Shown here piece after piece: positions 9,483-16,594 of a stretch of DNA of 64,000 bases. Where the stretch lies: assembly GCF_001310225.1 (NCBI RefSeq), contig NZ_CP012898.1, positions 1,178,001-1,242,000 on the forward strand. The letters run 5' to 3'. A model generated the notes under the pieces. The model was not told the origin of the DNA, ran no database searches, and saw nothing but the letters and a program-made list of their open reading frames with translations. The position numbers and the translations under genes are program-made. Numbering within the stretch: the stretch's first letter is position 1; every line of letters starts with the position of its first letter. The stretch is from Pseudalgibacter alginicilyticus. Its GTDB lineage: Bacteria > Bacteroidota > Bacteroidia > Flavobacteriales > Flavobacteriaceae.

Positions 9483-11924
9483 TTATTGCAACTTTCCGTT
9501 AAAACTATACTCTTTACCGGAATCTGTTTCAAACTCAATGATTTTATCAGCATACTTAAGTTTACATAAACCTCCTTTTTTTGAAAGAATATTTACTCCT
9601 TTTAAAACACCATTATCCCAATTCACATCAACCTCAAAAGCCCCCCTTGCGCGAAGTCCAGTAATGCGACCTTTTCTCCAGTTTTTTGGTTTTGCAGGTA
9701 ACAGATGAATAAACCCTTCATGACTTTGCATCAACATTTCTGCAATACCAGCAGTTGCACCCATATTTCCTTCTATTTGAAAACAAGTAGTATTCCCTCC
9801 TCTTCTAGGGTGAGTATCAAAAAGATTATGAAGCGTTGTCCTTTCTAATAATAATTCTAGTTGTTCTCTTGCCATCTCTCCATCCTGAAGACGGGCAGCC
9901 AAACCTATTATCCATGCTCTACTCCATCCTGTCCAACCACCATTATGCTCTAATCTTCTTTCAACTGATTTTCTTGCTGCCTCGAATATTTCAGGATTAT
10001 TTTCTTTGGTAATCTCACTGCCTGGAAAAAGTCCGTATAAATGTGATAAATGTCGATGCCCAGGATATACTTCTTCAAAATCTTCCAGCCACTCTTGCAA
10101 TTGTCCGTGTTTTCCAATCTGATAGGGAGATAAATTATCACGAGCAACAATAAATTCTTTTCTTAAATCTTTATCCACTTCCAGGATTTCAGAGGCTTTA
10201 ACCGCATTACTTAATACCTCGTATGCTATTGCCCGCGACATAGTAGTTCCCATACTAATATGCCTTCCTTCTTTCGTTGGATCCTCTTTCAAATAATATT
10301 TATTTTCAGGCGAATATTCAGGACCTGAAACCAAATATCCACGCTCAGGATACTCAACAAGATGATCGACATAAAACAGAGCAGCCTCTTTTATAAATGG
10401 ATAAGCCTTATTCTCTAAAAATTCATTATCAAGCGTGTAAGCATAGTGTTCCCAAAAATGCTGAGCTAACCATCCTGTAAAACCATTCCATTTGCTGTAA
10501 GTAGCCCTAGGTCCCCAAGGAGACATACTGTTAAATGCCATCCCTCTTGTACCATAGGATATTTCTGCTACCTTTTTTGCTTTATCAATATGTTGAAAAA
10601 CAAAATCTAGTAAAACATTATGACACTCGGATAAATTTCCTACCTCTGCTGGCCAATAGTTCATCTCTATATTTATATCTGAGGTGTAGTGTCCAAACCA
10701 AGGAGGAAGCAAACTATCATTCCAAATTCCTTGCAAAGCTGGTGGCAATGTTCCTTTTCTAGAACTTGCTATCATCAAATACCTGCTATATTGGAAATAG
10801 AGTGCATATAAATCATTATCTCGTGGAGTATCAGGTGCTACACGGGAATCTTTAATACCTAACTGAAAAGCCGTTACACGTCTGTCAGTTGACATAGTAG
10901 AATTTCGTGACTTCTCCAGCTCAATATAAACTCTCTTGTACAATTTATGATAATCAGCAATATGACGTTTTTTAATTTCACCGTACAAATAAGAAGATAC
11001 TTTCTCAAGTTGTTGAGCTGCCGCTAGATTAGGTTCTTCATAGTTATAATCTGTTGCAGCAGTTATAAAAATGGTAACCGCATCAGCATTTTCAACTTTA
11101 AACCCTCCCACAGTTGGAATTTTTTTTCCTCCTTCATTTACCAACTTAAAGTGAGCCACATAACTTACCCCTTCCGGATCAGCTTTACCACTAAAACTGA
11201 AATGATCATCTCCCAAAACTTTTATTATTGGCGCAGGTGGTGTCTTAATGCTTTCTACCTTTGCTCCTAACTCTGCATCGTAACGGTACATATCATCTTT
11301 AACATCTACACGACGAGTCATTTTACTCGAAAATGAAATTTTTCCAGGTTTGCTGGCTGTAAGCCTTACCACAATAGCTTGATCAGGATAGCTGGCGATT
11401 ACCTCGCGCCTATAAGTAACATCGTCTATTTTATAAGTAACAGAAGCAACTGCATTCTCAATATCCAAATCCCGACGATAATCATAAGGTATTGATTCTG
11501 TAGACCCAAAGTGTAAATACAAGTCTGCAAGAGGCTTGTAAATACTTCGACCAGTATACATACCTTCTATTTGTTCCTCAATAATTTTGGCATTTTTAGG
11601 TATATCTAAATCTTGTACCTTTAATTCATCAGCCTCTTTATATTTTCCTTCAAAAATTAATTCTCGCTGTTTTTTAATTAAATTTCGAGTTTTACTAGTA
11701 GCAGTAACAGGTTTAAATGGAAAGCTCCAAATGGTTTCTTCATTCAAAGAAATACGTTCGTGTTCAATTGTCCCGAATATCATTCCACCTAATCGTCCAT
11801 TACCTACTGGTAATGCTTCCTCCCATTCCTGAGCAGGAAAACGATACCATAAATCGAAGTTATTCTCTTGAGCAAAAAGCTGAAATGAAATGAGTGGTAA
11901 AAGGATAATAAATCTTGCTTTCAT
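9483..11924 (-). CDS. GH95-family glycosidase with substituted catalytic residues
   Basis: The protein has 813 residues with a classic signal peptide (1-19, ending FQLFAQ). GH95 hallmarks are WEEALPVGNGRLGGMIFG (34-51), LNEETIWS (60-67), LPPALQGIWNDSLLPPW (393-409), INIEMNYWPAE (417-427), SPEN with presumed acid Glu540, and GGWTGWSRAW (662-671). Two positions differ from the pattern known for Bifidobacterium AfcA: the first Asn of the N-x-N pair is Asp416 (D-I-N), and the catalytic Asp of Q-I-D-G-N is Glu718 (FQIEGN). Paired Asn-to-Asp and Asp-to-Glu changes could mean a different linkage or sugar, such as L-galactose, rather than loss of activity (inference). It is transcribed alone, divergently from the LacI gene, across the operator cluster at 12113-12160. 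Expected location is the periplasm. Confidence 0.9.
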   Translation of the reverse strand: MKARFIILLPLISFQLFAQENNFDLWYRFPAQEWEEALPVGNGRLGGMIFGTIEHERISLNEETIWSFPFKPVTATSKTRNLIKKQRELIFEGKYKEADELKVQDLDIPKNAKIIEEQIEGMYTGRSIYKPLADLYLHFGSTESIPYDYRRDLDIENAVASVTYKIDDVTYRREVIASYPDQAIVVRLTASKPGKISFSSKMTRRVDVKDDMYRYDAELGAKVESIKTPPAPIIKVLGDDHFSFSGKADPEGVSYVAHFKLVNEGGKKIPTVGGFKVENADAVTIFITAATDYNYEEPNLAAAQQLEKVSSYLYGEIKKRHIADYHKLYKRVYIELEKSRNSTMSTDRRVTAFQLGIKDSRVAPDTPRDNDLYALYFQYSRYLMIASSRKGTLPPALQGIWNDSLLPPWFGHYTSDINIEMNYWPAEVGNLSECHNVLLDFVFQHIDKAKKVAEISYGTRGMAFNSMSPWGPRATYSKWNGFTGWLAQHFWEHYAYTLDNEFLENKAYPFIKEAALFYVDHLVEYPERGYLVSGPEYSPENKYYLKEDPTKEGRHISMGTTMSRAIAYEVLSNAVKASEILEVDKDLRKEFIVARDNLSPYQIGKHGQLQEWLEDFEEVYPGHRHLSHLYGLFPGSEITKENNPEIFEAARKSVERRLEHNGGWTGWSRAWIIGLAARLQDGEMAREQLELLLERTTLHNLFDTHPRRGGNTTCFQIEGNMGATAGIAEMLMQSHEGFIHLLPAKPKNWRKGRITGLRARGAFEVDVNWDNGVLKGVNILSKKGGLCKLKYADKIIEFETDSGKEYSFNGKLQ

Positions 11925-12112
11925 ACTATCTAATTATTATTTAAGTTTTTAAAACTAATTGTTGTTTAATAAATGGGGCTATCTTTAACATGCTTATCAA
12001 CTCAATTCTATCTGTACTGAAGTTTTTTAATTATAGGTATTTTATTAGTTCTATAGATGCTAAAATATGGCTTAGAATATTTTTAGTATCACTTTATTAC
12101 TAAAATAACACT

Positions 12113-12160
12113 GGTAACGATACCGAAAACGTTATTTTTTTTCGAAAACGATACCGATAA
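12113..12160. promoter_or_regulatory. LacI-type operator cluster between GH95 and lacI-type gene
   Basis: GGTAACGATACCGAAAACGT begins at 12113 and TCGAAAACGATACCGATAA occupies 12142-12160, separated by a T-run. It sits in the divergent region, 189-236 bp from the GH95 start and 246-293 bp from the regulator ATG. It could therefore control both the glycosidase and the repressor itself. The rest of 11925-12405 is AT-rich with nothing else recognisable. Confidence 0.8.
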
Positions 12161-12405
12161 TTAAGATTTACTCAATATGAAGGTAGGTTGTAATTATTTA
12201 ATAACAGATCAATCCTAAAACACCTGCACTTTATAAACTATTATTAATCAGAATAATAGCTAAATTTATTAGAAAAAAATATTATTAATTTATCATTCCG
12301 AAATATTAGAACTATTTCCGAAAATAATTTTTCACCATCCTTATAATAAAATTAAATTAGTTAAATTTGACTACTTTGATAAAAAAACTAAAATTTAATA
12401 ACACC

Positions 12406-13422
12406 ATGAACTACATAACAATAAAAGATGTTGCCAAACGATTAAACCTATCAGTATCCACTATCTCTAGAGCATTTAATGATAAATATGACATAAAAAA
12501 GGAAACTAAAGACGTTATCTTGGAAACCGCAAAAGAGATGGGCTACCGACCTAACCCTATGGCAAAAAAATTAATACAAAGAAGATCCTTTAATATTGGC
12601 ATTGTAGTTCCTGAATTTATAAATGGGTATTTTCCTGAGGTTATAATTGGGGCTCAAGAAATCTTGTTTGAAAAAGGGTATCAAGTTTTAATAACACAAT
12701 CAAATGAGTGTTTTGAAACCGAGCTTAAAAATGTTCAAACTTTAGAAAACAACATGGTAGATGGTTTGTTATTATCAATTTCATGCGAAACCAGTAATAC
12801 TGAATATTACCAAAAATTGGTTAAAAACGGATTGCCCATTGTTCTTTTTAATCGCGTAAATAAAGACCTTAATACTTCCAAAGTATTGTTTAATGATTAC
12901 AAATGGGCATTTTTTGCAACAGAGCATTTAATAACCCAGGGTTACAAAAAAATTGTTTGCCTTAAAGGTGCAGACAACCTTTCCCTATCACACGAAAGAG
13001 TACGAGGTTTTACCGATGCTTTTAAAAAACATAAAACAATTATTACAAAGGATAAAATAATACCCACCGGTTTTTACGCTGAAGATGGCATGCGAGTTGC
13101 TGAAGCAATGATTAAAAACAATGATATTCCTGACGCCATTTTCGCCTGTAATGACCCGACTGCAATCGGAGCCATGAAAGTATTCAAAAAAAATGGTTAT
13201 AGAATACCTGACGACATTGCGTTTGTTGGTTTTACTGAATCTAAAATGGCTGATTTAATAGACCCTCCTCTAACTTCTGTTTCGCAACCAACCTTAGACA
13301 TTGGTAGAGAAGCTGCTAAATTACTGATTGAACAAATTGAAAACCGTACTGGCTCACATTTACCCCAAACCGTCACGCTAAATGGCCAATTAAATATAAG
13401 GGAGTCCTCAGTGAGAATATAA
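12406..13422 (+). CDS. LacI-family transcriptional repressor
   Basis: The protein has 338 residues, standard for the family. Residues 4-27 form the LacI helix-turn-helix (TIKDVAKRLNLSVSTISRAF), followed by the hinge signature MGYRPN (45-50). A periplasmic-binding-protein-like sugar domain follows, with DAIFACNDPTAIGAM and DDIAFVGFTE typical of LacI/PurR effector domains and LTSVSQP near the end. I prefer the ATG at 12406 over the in-frame TTG at 12367, because the ATG gives MNYITIKDVA directly before the helix-turn-helix. It is divergent from a GH95 gene, and three matching operator clusters lie within 11 kb. It most likely represses the symporter and glycosidase genes until a sugar from the glycan binds. 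The effector is unknown. Confidence 0.93.
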   Translation: MNYITIKDVAKRLNLSVSTISRAFNDKYDIKKETKDVILETAKEMGYRPNPMAKKLIQRRSFNIGIVVPEFINGYFPEVIIGAQEILFEKGYQVLITQSNECFETELKNVQTLENNMVDGLLLSISCETSNTEYYQKLVKNGLPIVLFNRVNKDLNTSKVLFNDYKWAFFATEHLITQGYKKIVCLKGADNLSLSHERVRGFTDAFKKHKTIITKDKIIPTGFYAEDGMRVAEAMIKNNDIPDAIFACNDPTAIGAMKVFKKNGYRIPDDIAFVGFTESKMADLIDPPLTSVSQPTLDIGREAAKLLIEQIENRTGSHLPQTVTLNGQLNIRESSVRI

Positions 13423-14015
13423 ATTAAATCCTAATACTTTTCTCGCTATCACTCCGAAATAGTCAACTAATAACAATAACATTTTAAAATTTTCATTTAT
13501 AAGGGAATATAGTACTAATATAAACTCTTTAATTGTTTATTATAATCTTCTAAAACAAATTTTGACTCTCATTTAAAAAAGGACAGGTGGTAATTCGAAT
13601 TTATTAACTTTAAATTCAAACCGTCATAATGAAAAGCATTTATATTTATCACTATTATTTTATTCCAGAATAATGTCGTTGGTGTTTTGTTGCAAGTCCA
13701 AAATACGAAATTCGTAATATTAAAATATAATTAAGTGTAAATAATGGTGATACATTAAACGAACCGACTTAACAACTCCAAATTTTGTAAAAACTATAAT
13801 GATTAAATTAATTTGATCAAGATACCATAAATACCTCACTCTTATCTAAAGTGCCTATTAAAATGATACAAACACGGAACAATTAAAAAACAGATTACAA
13901 CTGTATATAAGAACAATTATAGTACAGACTCAAACACCTATTTTCTTCAAGCACCTCATTCGTCCCGAAATCAATTGAAGTCAACTTTAATGTGTGTGTG
14001 TGTGTCTACAGTCCT
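13423..14015. other. 593-bp stretch with no gene; boundary between sugar locus and mobile element
   Basis: I see no coding frame. It contains the second copy of the direct repeat (TTGTTGCAAGTCCAAAATAC, 13687-13706) and a short TG microsatellite (13991-14005) just before the stop of the zinc-finger gene. Confidence 0.5.
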
Positions 14016-14426
14016 TTATCTAAAAACCACATTCCCAGTTTCAACGTCGTAGAATGGAGATCTACCAAACGCATCTTTAGCAGCATTGTTTACGGGTAAG
14101 TAGCGCCCTGTAATAAGTGTTTTTAGTTCTTGTATATCTTTTTTGGTGGCCGGTTTGTTGTCTTGTGCAGTGAAGACTGTTTTTACAACTTCTACAACAG
14201 CAGCTCCAGCAGCGGCATTACCAACACCGGCTAAACTCATTTTATCAACCTTTGCAATAGAGTTTACTACTTTATTTTCAATTGTATCTATAGCAACTTC
14301 CTTTGTGTAGTTTTGTTTCAAATACCAATATCTGGACTTGCAGGATTTGGAACAAAATTTTTGCACACCACGCCTGGTGGGTGTGTAATCATCATTACAA
14401 TGTAGGCAAATTTCGGTTTTTTTCAT
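14016..14426 (-). CDS. Small zinc-finger protein of a mobile element
   Basis: This 136-residue protein begins with a four-Cys zinc-binding pattern: CLHC near residues 7-10 and CSKSC at 25-29, followed by an aromatic RYWYLKQNY segment. The middle has a short Ala/Val-rich hydrophobic stretch (LAGVGNAAAGAAVVEVV) that might be a membrane or amphipathic helix, then a Lys-rich region with an ITGRYLPV tail. I do not recognise the family. It lies 39 bp downstream of an unknown gene and a recombinase on the same strand, so it is probably the last gene of that element's operon. A TPTRRGVQ peptide near residues 16-23 echoes TPTTSCGVQ in the upstream gene. Confidence 0.65.
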   Translation of the reverse strand: MKKTEICLHCNDDYTPTRRGVQKFCSKSCKSRYWYLKQNYTKEVAIDTIENKVVNSIAKVDKMSLAGVGNAAAGAAVVEVVKTVFTAQDNKPATKKDIQELKTLITGRYLPVNNAAKDAFGRSPFYDVETGNVVFR

Positions 14427-14465
14427 ATTTACGGGTCAATTATACGTGTAATTTACGCATAAATT

Positions 14466-15185
14466 TTAATTCAATTTTTTAAAATCAACATTAAACACCT
14501 GTTCTAATAATATTTTTTCGGCATCTATTTCTGTAATTAAAGGTTGTTTTTTAGTTTTATTTAATGGTGGTTGCATTTCCTCTTGCACACCGCATGATGT
14601 GGTGGGTGTGGGTGCGGTGTGCTCCGTGTGTTTGTTATACTGGCTTGCAATATCCGGAAAATAGGTTTCAATTAATTGCAGAGCGTTAAAGTTTCCTTTG
14701 GGTATTATGTCCTTGGTGGGATAAAAGTTCTTTACTAAAATTTCAAAGTGTTTTTTATAGGTTATAGACTGCATATAGAATATCCCTGTAACTGTACCAT
14801 CTGTTCGTAGAGTTTTAGCTATGTTGGAATCCATCCAATTGGTTATATAAAATAGACATTCTGCCAATTCAAAATATTTATCTAAAACATAATTGAGTTC
14901 ATGTAGTGGAACTTCGCTTTTCTTTTCTAATAGGCCAAATATATTTTTGTCCAAATCGTTTTCCTTCAATAAAAGGCGTGTATTATCCCTACCCGTTTTA
15001 AATTCAATTGGCCCTTTATAATAATCAACGACAAATATGGTATTGAAAATGTTTGTGCTGTTTAAAAAATCGAGCTTTTCAATAATATCGTCTCTAATTT
15101 CATTTTTAGGGATGTAGAAAAATAACTCTGACACCAAGTTAGAAATCAGACTCAAATAATATTGATGTAGCGACGGTTTACTCAT
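14466..15185 (-). CDS. Unknown protein co-translated with a tyrosine recombinase
   Basis: A 239-residue soluble protein with no family I can name. The first 180 residues look mainly helical with aromatic clusters. A Thr/Pro-rich linker (near 188-202) joins a short charged C-terminal segment. Its ATG overlaps the end of the recombinase gene by 8 bp (ATGAGTAA), implying translational coupling, so it may be an accessory or regulatory factor of that element (inference). The linker is encoded by a GC-rich inverted repeat at 14585-14622 (arms GCACACCGCA and TGCGGTGTGC), unusual in this AT-rich DNA. Confidence 0.7.
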   Translation of the reverse strand: MSKPSLHQYYLSLISNLVSELFFYIPKNEIRDDIIEKLDFLNSTNIFNTIFVVDYYKGPIEFKTGRDNTRLLLKENDLDKNIFGLLEKKSEVPLHELNYVLDKYFELAECLFYITNWMDSNIAKTLRTDGTVTGIFYMQSITYKKHFEILVKNFYPTKDIIPKGNFNALQLIETYFPDIASQYNKHTEHTAPTPTTSCGVQEEMQPPLNKTKKQPLITEIDAEKILLEQVFNVDFKKLN

Positions 15186-16497
15186 GGGAAGTTTTTAGCA
15201 TTTCTGAATAATCGGCTGGTAATTCGGCATCAATATCCCTTAGGTATTTTTCCAAGGCGTCCATGGAAGTATGGCCTGTTATCTGCATCAATTGACTTTT
15301 TGCTGCGTGTGGTGATGAGTCTTTAACCATAGCTCTATATAGCTTGGTGATAAATGTATGTCTGAAACTATACAATCCATAATCTTCACTTAACCCAAAA
15401 TGATCCTTTACGACCTTTTTAAATCGTTTTGAAAAATAGTCCCTTCTGTTTTCTTCTCTGGTATCCCACACCCCACCAAATTTTTCTGGCGTGAACAAGA
15501 CCCATGCTTTATTTAAGTTGGATAAATCAGGCAATTCACCCCACAGTATTTCTGGAATGATCTTGGTTTTTAACGGACTGTTTTTTGCCTTGAACTGTAT
15601 GGTTCTATCTTTTACATTAATGTCGCCCACGGTGAGTCTGGACACTTCGATTGGACGTAAAAAGTTATAGGAGATAAACTTTATATACAGAAGCAGTAAG
15701 GGATCATTTTTTTCTAAATACTCAAATATCTCTTCTTGCGCTTGTGTGGTATAGGTTTTATTTCGTTCTGGAATGGATTTTAAAACTGGTATTTTCTTTA
15801 TAAAATTTGATTCTATAATATCATTGTCTTCCAACACCTGCATAATACTACTCAAATCGGTTCTGTAATTATTTCTGTTGCGTGCGCTTGTCCGCTCTAA
15901 AATGTCATTTAAAAAGCCAGACAAAATTTGTTTATTTAGGGTATCTATAGTTTTTAAATCTGAATGATTTTCACCCATCCATTCTAAAAACAGTTTCACC
16001 CGATTGTCATAGCTTCTTTTGGTAGTTGCATTTACAATTTTTTCCTTTTGCTTCAATCCAAAAGTAAAGGCTTCTTGCAAAGTCATTGCTGGCGTTTCTT
16101 CAACAGCTTTGGTATTGTTATTTTGTTCCTGCTCTAAACCTTGCGATTCTTTAACGGTTTCCTTCGACTGCAATTTTAGATACAATTCTGTATTATCTGA
16201 ATATGGGTTATAACCTTGTTTTAAAAGTCGTAATAATACTTTTCTATATGTAACCAAAACGGAAAGACGTTCTTCTTTGGTTTTATACTTGTTGGCATTG
16301 CCATAAAATGGGGTAACGCGTTTTAGCTTGCCACTTTTAGGGTCTCGATAAGAAAAATAGAGATACCAGCGCTTTTTTAAATCGCCGTTAGCGGAATAGA
16401 TTTTGGGGTTTGAAAAATTTCTTTTTACTGGCAAATCGTATGCACTTTCGTATGCATTTTCACTTTCAAAGGTAAGTAATTCATTTAAATTAAGCAT
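15178..16497 (-). CDS. Tyrosine recombinase/integrase (first of two)
   Basis: This 439-residue site-specific recombinase has an N-terminal arm-binding-like region (KRWYLYFSYRDPKSGKLKRV), a helical core-binding domain (about 150-250) and a C-terminal catalytic domain. Visible catalytic residues are the first Arg in FLRPIEVSRL, Arg379 in YSFRHTF (the usual first His of H-x-x-R is Tyr here), His409 in TGHTSMDALE and the nucleophile Tyr418. It reads away from the tRNA-Met fragment: its ATG starts directly after the T-run of a terminator that follows that fragment. It heads a three-gene unit with the unknown and zinc-finger genes. It likely catalyses integration and excision of an element at the tRNA-Met site. 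Confidence 0.9.
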   Translation of the reverse strand: MLNLNELLTFESENAYESAYDLPVKRNFSNPKIYSANGDLKKRWYLYFSYRDPKSGKLKRVTPFYGNANKYKTKEERLSVLVTYRKVLLRLLKQGYNPYSDNTELYLKLQSKETVKESQGLEQEQNNNTKAVEETPAMTLQEAFTFGLKQKEKIVNATTKRSYDNRVKLFLEWMGENHSDLKTIDTLNKQILSGFLNDILERTSARNRNNYRTDLSSIMQVLEDNDIIESNFIKKIPVLKSIPERNKTYTTQAQEEIFEYLEKNDPLLLLYIKFISYNFLRPIEVSRLTVGDINVKDRTIQFKAKNSPLKTKIIPEILWGELPDLSNLNKAWVLFTPEKFGGVWDTREENRRDYFSKRFKKVVKDHFGLSEDYGLYSFRHTFITKLYRAMVKDSSPHAAKSQLMQITGHTSMDALEKYLRDIDAELPADYSEMLKTSHE

Positions 16498-16528
16498 AAA
16501 AAAAACGGTTTAGAAAAACTAAACCGTT
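16498..16528 (-). terminator. Intrinsic terminator downstream of the tRNA-Met fragment
   Basis: Ten-bp arms AACGGTTTAG (16504-16513) and CTAAACCGTT (16519-16528) surround a 5-nt loop. On the minus strand they are followed by six T. The T-run ends exactly at the ATG of the recombinase gene at 16497, so this was probably the native terminator of the interrupted tRNA gene. Confidence 0.8.
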
Positions 16529-16551
16529 GATTTTGTATACTTTATATTTTG

Positions 16552-16594
16552 TAGCGGGAACTGGACTCGAACCAGTGACCTTCGGGTTATGAGC
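16552..16594 (-). repeat. 3' fragment of tRNA-Met(CAU): integration (att) site
   Basis: The minus strand reads from the anticodon loop CTCATAA through stem CCCGA, the T-arm ACTGG-TTCGAGT-CCAGT and the acceptor strand TCCCGCT plus A. This corresponds to tRNA positions 31-73 of an elongator tRNA-Met. The 5' half is absent: upstream sequence changes to recombinase coding DNA at 16595. This is the signature left when an integrase uses a tRNA gene as target. No intact copy of this tRNA lies in the window. Confidence 0.88.

Noticed and set aside
12367-12405. TTG start that would lengthen the LacI protein by 13 residues
   Set aside because: The ATG at 12406 begins directly before the helix-turn-helix, as in other LacI proteins.
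13991-14005. TG dinucleotide run
   Set aside because: Only about seven units and outside any promoter or gene; too short to claim phase variation.
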